This document shows positions 44,563-56,629 of a DNA stretch of 64,000 nucleotides, in pieces. The notes under the pieces are model-generated. The model did no database searches, was not told the DNA's origin, and was given only the letters and a program-made list of their open reading frames with translations. The position numbers and the translations under genes were made by a program. This stretch comes from Dipteris shenzhenensis (taxonomy: Eukaryota; Polypodiophyta; Polypodiopsida; Gleicheniales): the NCBI GenBank assembly GCA_047967505.1, contig CM106541.1, one strand, 5' to 3'. How positions within the stretch are numbered: the first letter of the stretch is position 1; each line of letters begins with the position of its first letter.

Positions 44563-45884
44563 ATATGGCAGTTTCTAATTGCATACAATGATTCTGACTT
44601 GATAGACACGTAGAGCTTGAAAAGACGATCACTTTTCCTTTTTGGAGTGTGTGCAAATTCTTCCTGGATTGGAAGTTATGGCTTGTCAAAGATTCTGTGA
44701 AGAAGAGGGGGGGGGCCTTTGCTAATGTGGCACAGGGATTCACATGCAGAATTCCATACTGTGCTTAGCAGGGGCTCTGTGCTAGGTGGCACTGTGTTGA
44801 CTAAATCATTGACTTAACCCAGCTTGAAAAAACTTGACTAGTGAGTTAACATAACCAAATGTACTCAACCAAGGTTATAGACACTCAACCATGGTTAGTT
44901 TTTATCTTGCCACATGTCATTTTGTGGTGAGACCTTGGAGAAGGAAGAAAGAAGAGCGTGGAGCCTTCTGTGACGATGGCGACGGAGGAGCTCAGGAGCA
45001 AGGCTGGTCGACAGTTCGAGGCGCCGAAAGTTGCAAGGCCTCTCAGGCTTGGAGTGTCTTCATCGGCTTCAGTGGTCGTTGCATGGTGCTCACAGAAGCC
45101 CGAATGCTGTCGATGGAGAAGCTTACGTCGAATGGTCAAGAACTGAGAGCTGCTCGTCTACTGGCCTTCAGTTGGATCGCTGCTGTCCAAAGCTGCTCTT
45201 GCTGGGGACTGTATGAGGAGACTGGTGATGCTCGATCGTGAGGCGGGATTTACAGAGCCTGTGTGCAATTGCGAGGAGAGGCACGCTGTGGAAGATGCGC
45301 TGTTTGTTGAAGACGACTGTAGTGCATGCGCTGACTGTGGGTAAAAACTAGGCCGCCTCCTTAGTTGTAGTCGCTGCTGCTGTGGGTAGGAGAGGTCTCG
45401 TCCTGTGAGCTTCTAGTGCTGGAGTGCTGCAGCAGTGCTGTGAATACGGTCGCTGGTGGAAGCTCGTTGGAGATGTGTAGTCGGCTATCGTTGTAGCCAT
45501 AGTTTGTAGAGGCCGTTGAAGCTCGTGAGGCTTTGGAGGTTTCGTTGGTATGCTGTTGATGGAGTTTGCTTGTGAGCCAAGACTTTGTTGCAGAGTTGTT
45601 GCTTTTTGCTCATTGGAGAGTCGGCTGTTGGCATAGTAGAGACCTATGTCTCTCACTCTATTTCTCACGGAGTAGACTCTCTCTCAGCATAAAGAGTGGA
45701 CTCACAAGAGCTCTCTGTTTTTCACAATGGAACTCTCACAAAAGAATTGAACAAAAATCTTCAACTCTCATGGACGGAATTCTTTCAACGGGAGAATGAA
45801 AGAATGAACACTAAAAGAAAGAATGAACACTAAAAGAGAACACTCAACCTCAATCTAAAACTAATCTAGGAGAACTAGACCTAA
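44563..45884 (-). other. Long 5' untranslated part of the gag-only element
   Basis: About 1.3 kb between the primer-binding site and gag. The part 44.93-45.6 kb is GC-richer and has open frames on both strands (plus 44891-45241; minus 45348-45668) with no recognised domain. It could be element leader or a captured host fragment. Confidence 0.5.
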
Positions 45885-45896
45885 GCTCTGATACCA
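45885..45896 (-). other. Primer-binding site for initiator tRNA-Met
   Basis: On the minus strand TGGTATCAGAGC starts immediately after the LTR end. This is the standard plant copia primer site, complementary to the 3' end of initiator methionyl tRNA. Confidence 0.95.
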
Positions 45897-46243
45897 TGAC
45901 AAAGTGAGGATCGTACTCTCCTAGTCACTAAGACAACATTCTAATATAACACTTATCTAAGGAGGATGCAACCTAAGTGCAAAGATGATGAAGAGAGTGC
46001 TCATGACATGTATCTCAAGTCAATTAGGTTCCAAGATAGATTAGCTTGGACTCATAAAGAGAATCTTGAGATAGTGCAAAGTGCTTGATTGATTTACTTC
46101 AAATGACCCTCCCTTTTATAGGTGAGGGTACTTACATTCATTTGCTTGCTCACATGTGGGATATCTTCTCCATGCCATGTGGCAACTTTCCCTTTACTCA
46201 TACCTTTGCTCTACATGTGCTCATGGCACCACAACTCTCAACA
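45897..46243 (-). repeat. 5' LTR of the gag-only element
   Basis: 347 bp, same ends as the copy at 43161. It should contain the promoter on the minus strand. Confidence 0.95.
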
Positions 46244-46248
46244 CTCAC
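46244..46248. other. Target-site duplication CTCAC, right
   Basis: Matches 43156-43160. The family C word CAATAGGTTG resumes at about 46271, confirming that the element interrupted that sequence. Confidence 0.93.
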
Positions 46249-46459
46249 CTCTTGCAACATTTTGAAAATTTTAAGAATCCTGCAATAGGTTGATGAGAGA
46301 AGAGAAGCGTGGAGTGTGAAAGAATGAACTTTGAATGAAAGAGAAAATGAAGCACATTCTACTTATATTGAACCTAAAAGAACTAAAAAAAGCTGACTTG
46401 ACCTAAAAGTTACCCATTTTCTATAAAACTCTACTTCTCCTCATTCTCTCTCACAACTT

Positions 46460-46925
46460 TCCTGGAGCTCCTCCACCACCTCCCCACCTAGGTACTATCT
46501 CCCTCCCTCCCTTCCCCTCTCCTCCCGCTTCCCATCCCCCCTCCACCACCTCCCCACCCAGGTACTACCTCCCTCCCTCCCTTCCCCTCTCCTCCCGCTT
46601 CCCATCCCCCCTCCTCCCTCCCCTCCCTTCCCCTCTCCTCCCGCTTTCCATCCCCTCTCCCCTGTTTCCTCTCTCCCCTCCCTTCCTCTCTCGTCTCGCT
46701 TCCCCCCCCTCTCCTCCCCCCTCCCTCCTCCCGCTTCCCCCTTTCCCTCTCCTCCCTTCCTCCCTCCCCTCTCTTCCCCTCTCCTCCCCCTCCCTTCCCC
46801 TCTCCTCCCGCTTTCCCAGTCCCCTCCCCTCCCTTCCCCTCTCCTCCTGCTTCCCCCTCCCCTCTTCTCTCGCTTCCCCCCTCCGATTACGAATCCTCTC
46901 CCTCCCTCCCCTTCCCCTTCGGTAC
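46460..46925 (+). repeat. Polypyrimidine tract with ~68-bp tandem repeats
   Basis: Nearly pure C/T on the plus strand. Two long units start CTCCACCACCTCCCCACC, contain AGGTACTA(T/C)CTCCC and end CCCGCTTCCCATCCCCC. Shorter derivatives built from CCTCTCCTCCCGCTTCCC follow. Confidence 0.85.
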
Positions 46926-47560
46926 GTTTTTTTTTTAAAGAGCGAGGAGACGGGGAGCGGAGAGGTGGAGCGCCTTTTTGTTTTTTGGGGCTTAGGGGAG
47001 GGGATTAACCCTCCCTTAAGTGGGGGCCCTTTGGGGCTCCAAAAAAAAAAGGACGAAAGAAATAAAATAATAAAATAAATTAAAACAAATTAAATTTAAT
47101 TTTAAAAAATAAAATTAATTAAATAAATAAAATTTAAAAAAATGAAATTATATTTTAAATATAAAAATAAATTAATTAATTAAAATAATTTTTTTAAAAA
47201 TAAAATAAATTAAATAATTTATTTTATTTTATTTTAAATTAAAATTAAATAAATAAATAAATTTTAATTTTTTTAGAAAAAATAAATTAAGATTTAAATA
47301 AATATAATAAAATATTTAAAAAATTAAATTAAATTCTTTTATCTATGTTATTTGAATTAAATTATTTATGTAAAAAAAGATTAGATAAAAAAATAGTATC
47401 TAGAAATATAAAAAAATATTTTTAAAAATATATTTAAACTTTTAAATTTTCAATTAATTTTTATTTTTTAATTTTTAAATATTTAATTAGCAAATTTTTA
47501 AATATTTTGAGTTTGAAAATCATTGTAATTCTCTTTTTTTGTTTTTGATTGCTTTGTAGA
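46926..47560. other. G-rich patch then very AT-rich spacer
   Basis: 46940-47040 has GGAG/GGGGCTTAGGGGAGGGG words; 47040-47560 is nearly all A and T, with TTAAT and AAAATAAAAT words. No gene; the following coding region may start at an acceptor-like TTTGTAG (about 47555). Confidence 0.55.
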
Positions 47561-47565
47561 AAACT

Positions 47566-50500
47566 ATGGCTTCGAGTTTTGGCTCCAAGGTGTCTTTCAA
47601 ATATCTTGAACATGCTTGGTATTTCATGGAGCGCAAATCAAAGTATTTTTTGGTGATCACTGCCGAGAATGTGTCAAGCGTGAAATATTCTCTAGAGGCA
47701 GTAAGAAATGGTGGCATGGTCTCAACCATGAACATTAAAGAAAACAATTTGATAGAAGTTATGTGCAAAGGGAAGAATGACGATGTGGTCTACAAGTTAC
47801 GAGTTATGCACAAGCACTTCTTGAAGCCCTTACCAAATTTAATTGAGCGATCCCAAGAATTACTTAGTGCCTTGGAAGCATTGAAGAAAATGTGGGATGC
47901 ATTGTACCACCAATATCTGTGGTGATAACTACGGTATCTCCGGCAAGAGTAACTACAATATCTGCGGTAGTAACTATAGTATCTCCAACTATACCTACAC
48001 CATCGACTGCTGCAACTATAGGAACAAGAAGAGGTGATCGTGGAGCAAATTCAAGTTCCACAGCTATTCCCAGAAAGAGAGCCAAAACAACTCCTACTCC
48101 ACGTGCAGATCGTTCAAGTGCAGGTTATTTAAAACCAGGCGAAAAATTGGATAGTGCTCATCAAGAGGATCCGCAAGAAGAAGATACAAGTCTTGCAGAC
48201 TTTTCTATAAGTGTGGCAGACTTACATCCTCTAGAGGATGAGAGGTACATTTGGGGATTTTCACAATTCAGAGTGGCCACAATGCTTATTGATCGAGCTT
48301 CGTTGTTCATAAATCAAAGAAAGCTAGATAGGACATTTGCATGCAAATTGCATGAAGATACAAGGAAAACAAGAACTCCAGTTGCCACTAATATCACTCT
48401 TCGTCCTATGGCGTTTAAGAGACTTCGAGAAGATGATCCTACATTGCCTGATGTCACATTTCAAAAGCGTGTGGACTTTCTTTATGCTTTTGAGAACTTT
48501 AGAACGAGTGACTTTGTTTGTGGAGAGGCTTTGTACCAAAGCCAATATGGGACTGACATCGAGAAGAGATACATGCTGGCAAAGAATAGATTCTTGGAAA
48601 AATGCAGGTTTGAGCCCATTGATGGGCAACACTTTTGTGAAGCTTGCAGGATCGCCCTTGATGAGAGAAGAAAAAGAAACTTGCCACAGCTTGAGTGATG
48701 GAAAAGTTTCAATGCGTCATTTATCATGTATGCATATTTAACGATGACTCAAAGTACATTCTAGAATTAGAAAGGCTGAATTCTGCTTCATTTAGGTTGA
48801 AAAAAAGCTCTTCTCTTTCTGAGATCTTGATAAAGGCAAGGGAGTTATGGGTGGGCTATGGAAAGCCACAAACAGTAAAGGGCAGGAGAGCTACATCTGA
48901 GTACATGGCAAAGAGGACTCTGTTCTATAGATGCTTGAAAGGTGTTGTAAGCAATACACAAGGCGTACCAAGTAATAAGGTTGATGCAAAGGATCTGAAC
49001 ACCGCCATTGCAAGATACAGGGATGTTACTTGCATTGTCTTCTGCGAGGACTCGGTGTTTTAGAGCATGGTGGATGTTTGCCAAGAATATGAAACAAGAA
49101 AGATATCCTTTGAGACACCTGAGCACATTGCAACTTAAAGGAAAGAAATAATAAAACCGATGTCTATTGTTTGGTGGAGAGCATTAAGGTTTGTTCCAGA
49201 TGCAATAATAGAAGAAGTATGCAAGAAGATCCTAAGCGGTGACTACTTCTTTGGAAAGAAGAGCAAGCATAGCAACTTGGATGAAGTGGTCACCCGAATG
49301 ATTCAAAGTGAGGCTGCTCTCTCGGCACTATTGTTTTTATTGAAATCTGATGATGAGTTAGCTGGCAAGTCAATTGATGTGGATAAGAAGAAAGCACTTA
49401 GCTAGGTCAACTCCTTGATAAGACATGGGCTAGAAAGTGGTTGGCTTCAATGGATGCAGATGCCACACCAACAAAGGATCTAAGAGCTAAAATGCCAAAG
49501 GTTGTTGAGACAGAATATATGGACATCAAGAAAAAGGCCTTGCAGTCCACTGCCCAAGGTAGAGCAATTGGTGGTTTAGATGATGGTTCTCCATTCAGCT
49601 TCTCCTATGATATCTTGCTATCAGAGAATGATACAAATTTTGCACACATCAATGGCATTGATACAGAGCATTTCATAACAATGAGTGGTCATCCTTGGGA
49701 GAAGCCATGTGTATTTTTCATAGATGAATTGCAAGACCTTGCAGTGTCACGAATAGTTGAACTTGTGTGATTTATCATAGAAGGTTCTATGGCAGATAAG
49801 AAAAGATCAACATTGGTGTTGTTCGTGACAGAATCAAAAAGGGATGCCTTGTATGCAAGTTTGAGATCTGCATTTGGGTATTTATTTTCAAAAGTATACC
49901 ATGGTATAATAATACGCAATCATATGAATGTCTTGGAAGGCACTGCCATTCAAATCTTGTAGCCTTTCTTGATGTGCTTCTTATCCAGGGGTGGTGGCAA
50001 TCTAATCAAAATTCCTTTAAGGAATCTCGAGCTTCATTACTTTAAGGACAATAAGGTTAAGCTTGATGCAGCAATGGTGGATTACAGAAAGCTGATGGAT
50101 CCTGATGTGATACTAGAGATGACAAAGAATTTACTGAATGATGGGTGGGAAGTAGCATTGTATCGAATGGGTTTTGTTGTTGAGAAATTGCCGAATGGAA
50201 TTTGTTGTTGAGAAATTACTACACCAAGGTAGAAATATCATTGATACCCCCCATTAGATTGAGTTCTTTGACACATATTACGATTGTACTACCTTCTTTG
50301 AAGAGGAAAATGTCAAAGAAGAGGGTAGTGAGGAAAATGTCGAAGATAAGGGTAGTGAGTCTGAGGGTGATGATTCTAGCTTAGGTGATGATGGGGATGA
50401 AAGCTCTGCATCCAATGACTTACGCCAAGAAGAAATCCACACAAAGAATAAGGGTGATCAATTGTCAACTAGAGTCAAGGAGGTTCCACTCATCATACGA

Positions 50501-51018
50501 GAAGGCCGCTGTAGCAAGAAGTAGTAGTACAACACATCATAGGTTAAGATAAGGCTAAAGAGGTGGAAGCACTTCCCTTGAAATTAAAAGTGAGGAAGGC
50601 ACCCTTGATCTTGGGTGAAGGACATGCAAGTGGATCAAGCAAGGAAGCCTTACCTAAAGAACGTATGGACGAGGCAAAGCATGACTAGGAGGATTTACCA
50701 GGAGGCATAGATGGTTCTTCAACCATGACCTTACAGACTCTAGAGGAGCCTACTAGTCAGGAACCTAGTAGCCAAGACCCTACTCACTAAGAACTTGGTC
50801 ATGAGACTCTAGAGCAGCCTACTAGTCAGGTGCTTGGAACTAAAGAACAAACTACTAGGCAGGACGATACTAGCCAGGACCTTGCTACTGAGACTCTAGT
50901 CTTAAAGCAACCTATTAGTCAAGACATTGGTACTATCTTAGAGCAGCTTATTAGTCAGGACCATGGTAGTCAAGGGCCTGGCATTGAAGACATTGGTACT
51001 AAGGAACATGATGGCTGA
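47566..51018 (+). pseudogene. Long broken coding region of unknown function (family D)
   Basis: Plus-strand frames follow each other with single shifts or stops. 47566-47925 (MASSFGSKVSFKYLEHAWYF). 47892-48698 (268 codons; Thr/Ser/Val-rich lead, then LHPLEDERYIWGFSQFRVAT and HFCEACRIALDERRKRN). About 48695-49063. 49160-49405. 49441-49770 (SGHPWEKPCVFFIDELQDLA). 49969-50211. A Glu/Ser-rich, then Gln/Thr/Ser-rich repetitive end at 50830-51018 (TSQDLATETLVLKQPISQDI). Together that is roughly 1,100 residues. I recognise no domain; the CEAC pair is isolated. Because its 3' flank is repeated near 61.4-62.1 kb it is probably carried by a transposon rather than being a host gene. Confidence 0.5.
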
Positions 51019-51059
51019 CGGCTTTGTAATTACAAGTTTTGAACTTCTATGTAAAGTGA

Positions 51060-51660
51060 ATATCTAATAAAAAGTTAACTACTTTTTTTATTTCTTTACT
51101 CTCATTATTGTGTATAAAGATTGTTTATGAGGTCCATTTTATACTTAATGGTGTATTTTAAACTTTATGTCAATGTATTTTTATAGTTAAGGATGTTTTT
51201 TAATACCAAGTGAGGTATATATGTACACCACTTACACAAAAGTATTTATGTACACTACCTTTCTAAGGGGTTTATGTACACCACCTTTCTAAAAGAAATG
51301 GTCATAAAGGTGTGTGCACACTACTTATACATAAAGGTGTTTATTTACACCACCTTTCTAAGAGAATTGGTCATCTATTGATGTTCTTAGTCAATTCATA
51401 AGAAGTTATGAAGATGTTTATGTAGACCACCTTTGTAAGAGATTTGGTTATGCATTGATGTTCTTAGTACTTAATCACCAAATCTTTTGTTTTGAGTTGT
51501 CAAATCTAGTTCAAAAAACAACATTACTAGTATATTCAAAATTTTTGGACTGTTTTTTAGTCCATTTCTCAATTTGGACTTTACACAAGTTCAAAAATTT
51601 TAAATAGTGTGTTGATTGAAGCATAAGCAAATTTAGATAACATCCCCTTGATATGGATTA
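51060..51660 (+). repeat. Family D 3' region with GTGTA-n-TACAC motifs
   Basis: Repeated words TATATGTACACCACC, TTTATGTACACTACCTTTCT and TTTATGTACACCACCTTTCT occupy 51205-51430. The next part (AAAAACAACATTACTAGTAT, TTGGACTTTACACAAGTTC) corresponds to 61.99-62.10 kb. Confidence 0.7.
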
Positions 51661-51689
51661 GACCACTTTCAAATCTTTTTCAATAGGCT

Positions 51690-51983
51690 GATATTTGCCC
51701 TTATTTTCCCCCCCACCATGGCCTAAAACTAGCCATAATTTGAGCTTAGTTGTTCAAGCATACAATTGGTAAATCACCAATTGTAACTAGTCAAATGGTA
51801 TCTTCCCTACACTCCAACCCCCCCACCACCAAAAGATGGCATGGCCCCCCTAACTTAAGCTTAAGATTGGTAAAAAGTAAAAAGGTCCTTTACTCCTAAT
51901 GTATAAGCTTATTCCTCATCTTTAAAAAGCCCCAATTGTACACTCACATGATATCAAAAGTTTCCCCTTGTGAATCCCCTGGG
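51690..51983 (-). repeat. Diverged relative of the 447-bp MITE at 59686
   Basis: Minus-strand sequence from 51983 back to about 51830 matches the left part of the MITE: CCCAGGGGATTC terminus, then TGATATCATGTGAGTGTAC, then the purine-rich CTTAAGTTAGGGGGGCCATG. The far end is diverged and could not be fixed, and no target duplication was found. Confidence 0.65.
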
Positions 51984-52016
51984 GAACGAGAGAAATTTAA
52001 GGTAGTGTAGAACCAT

Positions 52017-52400
52017 AATGTGAGATGAAAGATTTTGAATAAAGTCATTGAAGTGAAAGATTTTGAATAAAGTGAGTTAAAGATTTGAAATAAAGTGATT
52101 ACATAATGGTAATGAGAGAGGAAGAGTTTTTGCTATGATGAGGATAGGAGAACTCTCTACTCGATAGTGTGCAGTAAGAAGTTTATTATTACTTTAAAGT
52201 GAGATGGAAGAAGGAGCGAGAGAGGAATTGAAGAGCAGACCGTAATGTAAGATGAAAGATTTTGAATAAATTGAGCTAAACATTTGAAATAAAGTGATTA
52301 GATAATGCTAATGAGAGAGGAAGTGCTTTCACTATGATGAGGGTAGGAGAACGCTCTACTTGATAGTGTGAAGTGATAGACTTACTATTATATTTTGCTT
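52017..52400 (+). repeat. Tandem duplication of ~220 bp
   Basis: Copies near 52017-52200 and 52238-52400 share AGATGAAAGATTTTGAATAA, ATTTGAAATAAAGTGATTA, AATGAGAGAGGAAG and GAGAAC(T/G)CTCTACT. Confidence 0.85.
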
Positions 52401-53480
52401 ATCACACATTTAATATTTTTAAAGAACCACATAATGAGACATTCATATAATCAAATAATACACATGAAATAAATATCATGAGTAAATTTCGCTTATGTAT
52501 TCAAACATTTAACGTAATTAATGAAAACAACATCATGAGTCAATGGAAACAAGCGACAAATGTCCCTCATGCTTTTGTTCCAACAAAGTTTGGGCTGCTT
52601 TAGAAAAAGGGGATCTACATGCTTCACAATGGAGTAGAGTACGATGATTCCTCTTGAGATCGTGATGCTCTGGATGTACATTGAGTCTCTACTTCTTGTG
52701 CAAGTGGTGTTCATTCAATATCTACTTCTAGTGCAAGCTGTAATAATTTCAGGGTAGACTCAATATCTTCATCTTTTGTAGGTTTTCATGCTATAGGTGT
52801 ACATTGAGTCTCTGCTTCTTGTGGAGACTGTAATGCTTTTGGGGAAGACTCAATCTCTTCTTCCTTTGCAAGCTATAACTCTGTTAGAGGCTATGATGCT
52901 TTAGGAGACTAAATCATCTCTTGTGTTGCTTTGGGTGATTAAGTTGAGTCTAGTTCACTTACATGTTATTTCCCAATAGTAACAATTAGTTTACTTATAT
53001 CTCGAGGGGTCCACCTTGTGTAGACCATGTATACAAAGTGCATTCAAAAGGTATTTTAAAAAACCCTATGTAACCCACTTTTCCCTACTTTATATGCCCC
53101 TAATGTAAATTTTTGGGTCAATAATTATATCCCTTCTATAAATGTAAAATTTAGGAAGTCTGTAGTTTTTACCCTCCTCTTGTACATTTAATTGTAAGTC
53201 AAAGTGGATGCTACCTAAAGAAGTCGAAATCAAATAAGACACTTTCATGTCTTGCATACTTTTCACACACTAGTATCCAATAGAATGTATCTTCAACTTT
53301 GCATCTACACAGTTCCCAAAATCGCTCCTCCATATTTGCTTTATTTTAAACTTGTCACCAAGTACCAGAGTTTTGCATGAAATACATTAAATTGGAACAT
53401 GGATAGAATGATAGAAGCGTCTAAGAAGACGGACCAAACAAATAGATTTGACATTATGTTGATCTAAATTAGAACACAGC
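52401..53480. other. Spacer with a diverged tandem repeat on the minus strand
   Basis: 52.66-52.88 kb contains imperfect repeats of TACATTGAGTCTCTACTTCT-type words. On the minus strand they encode degenerate ALQ..QE(V/A)ETQ peptides. No identifiable gene. Confidence 0.4.
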
Positions 53481-54655
53481 ACGTGAATGTCTTCCCAACC
53501 TATTGCATACGCAACACCTTCCAACCTATTGCGCTTTTTTCTTTTATTTTAAATTTTAAACTCTCTTCTAACCTATAACAACCTGTTGCCCTTTTCGCTT
53601 TTATTTTGACTTATCAACTCTCTTCTAACGTATTGGTATGACAACAAAATAAAATTTAAAATTATGTTATTACAATTGAAATACTATTATACAACATAAT
53701 ACATATTAATACTAAAAAATAATAATAAGCTAATATTATAAATAATGATATACTTTTAAATATAAAATAATATTATATTTAAAAAAATGCATAACATCAT
53801 TTATAATATTAAAAATATTAGTATTATAATATAGTATAACAATATTTTAATATAATAAATAATATTATATATATTTATTTATATATTTAAAATAATAATT
53901 TATTCATATACATAGACTATTTATTTACTTTTAATATAAATATTATTTTTATTAAAAATAATAATAATCAAACTTCCTTTTGGGTGCATCTAACGTATTG
54001 CTCAAATCATATTCTTTAGTGATTTGGGTTGCGTGCACCTCCAACCTAGTTGGGGTGCATCCAACGTGTTGCTCAAATCACTATAAAATATTGATTTGAG
54101 CAACAGGTTAGGTGCACCCCAACCTGTTGGTCAAGCAATAGGTTGTGTGCACCTCAATTTTCTCAACCTGTTGCTTAAGCAACAGGTTGTGTGCAACACA
54201 ATCTGCTGCTTAAATTAAGATATTTTATAAATTATTGCTTACATTTTAGGGTTTGCTCACAACGTGTTACTTAAGTCAAGATATTTTACATATTATTGCT
54301 TGCATTTTAGGGTTTGGCTAGGGTTTAAGATTTAGGGTCTAAGATTTAGGATTTAAGGTCTAGGGATTAAGGTCTAGGTTTTAGGGTCTAGGGGCAAGGG
54401 TTAAGGGTTAAGGGTCTAGGGTTTACGATTTAAGGTTTAGAGTCTAGGGTTTAGGATTTACAATCTAGGGTTTAGGGTCTAGGGTCTAGGGTCTATGATA
54501 TAGAGTTTAGGGTCTAGGGTATAGGGTTTAGGGTCTACGGTCTAGGGTTCAGGATTTAAGCTCTAGGTTTTAGGATTTACTATATAGGGTCCAAGGTTAA
54601 AGCTCTAGGGTTTAGAGTTTAGAGTTTAGGAGGGTTAAGGAATGATTTTTTTCTT
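53480..54655 (+). repeat. Family C cassette, copy 2
   Basis: Order on the plus strand: AACCTATTGCATACGCAACA words (53.50 kb), AT-rich block, cluster of CAACCTGTTGC/GCAACAGGTTG (53.97-54.27 kb), degenerate TTTAGGG tract (54.30-54.63 kb), then GGAGGGTTAAGGAATGATTT. The same order appears at 55.55-56.49 kb and, on the minus strand, around 40.5-43.1 kb. The coding fragment is absent here. Confidence 0.85.
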
Positions 54656-55050
54656 GATTGCACCATGATAGTTCAATTAGAACATACATTTCCAATGATC
54701 ATCATACAAGACCTTGCAAACTATTTTAATAAGATAGTAAAGGTAACTATTTGGGTAAGGTAGTAAAGGTAAAGCTAAATGGTTAAGCTATTTTAAGATG
54801 TTAGTGGCTCCTAGTCCTACTCCTACTTAGGTTTGCATAATTCATTAACCAAAAAGACCTTACTTAGGACAATATAGCATTTAGCATAATTTTCTCCAAT
54901 GCTTAGGTCAATGTAATGACATTTTCATTTACTTGTGAGATATAAACTTGGAAAATAATATGAGCTTGGGATCTATGAGCATGTCAATGATGATTGGGAT
55001 GTCTATGTCAACTTGAGTGATGGATAATGTATACATTATTTGTAAAATAA
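54656..55050. other. Spacer, nothing recognised
   Basis: AT-rich, no open frame and no motif cluster. Confidence 0.5.
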
Positions 55051-55170
55051 AGTACATAGGACCATTTGTCATGTCTACCATTTGACCTTTTATCTTGAAC
55101 ATGGTCCACTAGTACATAGGACCATTCGTCATGTCTACCATTTCACTTTTAATCTTCAACATGCTGTAGT
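55051..55170 (+). repeat. ~60-bp tandem duplication
   Basis: GTACATAGGACCATTTGTCA and GTACATAGGACCATTCGTCA start two adjacent units of about 61 bp. Confidence 0.85.
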
Positions 55171-55369
55171 GGAGCTTATAGGTCAGTTTTGTTAACAGTT
55201 TTACACACACTCTCTCTCTCTCTCAAGTCTAAAAGAAAAGAGAGGGATGGATGCATTAGTTTAAGAAAATATTTTTCTCATTGAGTAAAGGCACTACTTA
55301 GGCTTCATTGAAATTTGAAATATAGTAAATTTAGTAAAAATCATATCAATGTTTATATATATATATATG

Positions 55370-55373
<4 letters not shown>

Positions 55374-55401
<28 letters not shown>
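55374..55401 (+). repeat. (GA)n microsatellite after a (TA)n run
   Basis: TATATATATATG is followed closely by about 14 GA units. Confidence 0.85.
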
Positions 55402-55404
<3 letters not shown>

Positions 55405-55549
55405 GTTACAAATTTACACGTTTTTTCCATCTGGAAGAAATGCTAAGGCTTAATCGAGATCCGATCTGAAAGAAATTGAAGGCCACCCTGAGACATGAGG
55501 CAAGTCTCCAACCCATCATGTGTTGTAGATGAGTCATGCTACTCGTTAT

Positions 55550-56490
55550 AATAAAGTATAATAATATTTTAATATAATAAATAATATTATATATATATAT
55601 GTAAAATTTCTTTTTATTCATATTCATAGACTATTTATTTTATTAAAAATAAATAAATATTCTTTCTATTAAAAAATGATAATAATCAAAACCCTAATTG
55701 GAGTGCACCCAACCTATTGCTCAAATCAATATTTTTAGTAATTTAAGCAGGTTGGGTCACCCCCAACAACACTAGGTTGTGTGCACTCCAACCTATTGCT
55801 CAAATCAGTATTTGTTATTGATTTGAGAAATAGGTGAGTTGCACCCAATAGGTTGGGAGGGCACCCAACCTGTTGCTAAAGCAATAGGTTGTGTGTCCTC
55901 CAACATGTTGCTCAACTTAGTATTTTTTATGCATTTGAGAAACAAGTGAGATGCACCCCAACCTGTTTCTCAAGTCAGTTGTTGCTTAAGAAACAGGTTG
56001 TGTGCACTCCAACCTGTTGCTCAAATCATTATTTTTTACTGATTTGAGAAACAGGTGGGATGCACCCCAACAACACCAGATTGTGTGCACTCTAACTTGT
56101 TGCTCAAATCAATATTTTTTACCAATTTGAGCAACAAGTGGGATACACCCCCAACCTGTTGAGTGAACCCAACATGTTGCTTAGCAACATGTTTTAAGAA
56201 ACAGGTTGGGAGCACTCCAACTTATATATCAAAATATCTTATATATTATTGCTTGCATTTAGGGTTTTTGGCTAGGGTTTAAGATTTAGGATCTAGGGTT
56301 TACGGTCTAGGTTTTAGGGTCTAGGAGCAAGGGTCAAGGGTCTATGGTTAAGGGTTTAGGGTTAGGGTCTAGGGTCTATGGTTTAGGGTTTTAAAGGATT
56401 AAAGAACTAGGATTTAGGATTTACGAATCTAGGGTTTAGAGTCAGAGTTTAGGAGGGTTAAGGAATGGTTTTATTCTTGATTTGATATAA
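55550..56490 (+). repeat. Family C cassette, copy 3
   Basis: Matches copy 2 from the AT-rich block (TAATATTTTAATATAATAAA) through the motif cluster (55.70-56.21 kb) and the telomere-like tract (56.27-56.46 kb) to GTTTAGGAGGGTTAAGGAAT. Copies 2 and 3 lie in the same orientation, about 1.75 kb apart. Confidence 0.87.
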
Positions 56491-56629
56491 AAATTGAGCA
56501 TTTCTAGGGTTGAATATTATAAATTAGAGATTTGTTGGGTTTTTTGGTAGTTGCTACTCTTAATATTTTCTTGAATTTACAAATATTCACCTTAACAGAG
56601 GGTTTAGATGTGGCCCTTATGAGAGAAGA

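Larger units (their letters stand above)
43161..46243 (-). mobile_element. Gag-only Ty1/copia-type retrotransposon (TR-GAG-like), 3083 bp
   Basis: Two 347-bp LTRs (43161-43507, 45897-46243) differ at about two positions. They read TGTTGAG...TTTGTCA on the minus strand and are flanked by the 5-bp duplication CTCAC (43156-43160 and 46244-46248). A primer site for initiator tRNA-Met abuts the right LTR. The only coding region is gag; protease, integrase, RT and RNase H are absent, so it must be mobilised by a partner element. Known plant elements of this form are called TR-GAGs. LTR similarity indicates a recent insertion, into family C sequence that continues on both sides. Confidence 0.95.

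Noticed and set aside
44891-45241. Plus-strand 116-codon open frame as a host gene
   Set aside because: It lies inside the leader of the minus-strand gag-only element, lacks a recognisable domain, and other frames are equally open there.
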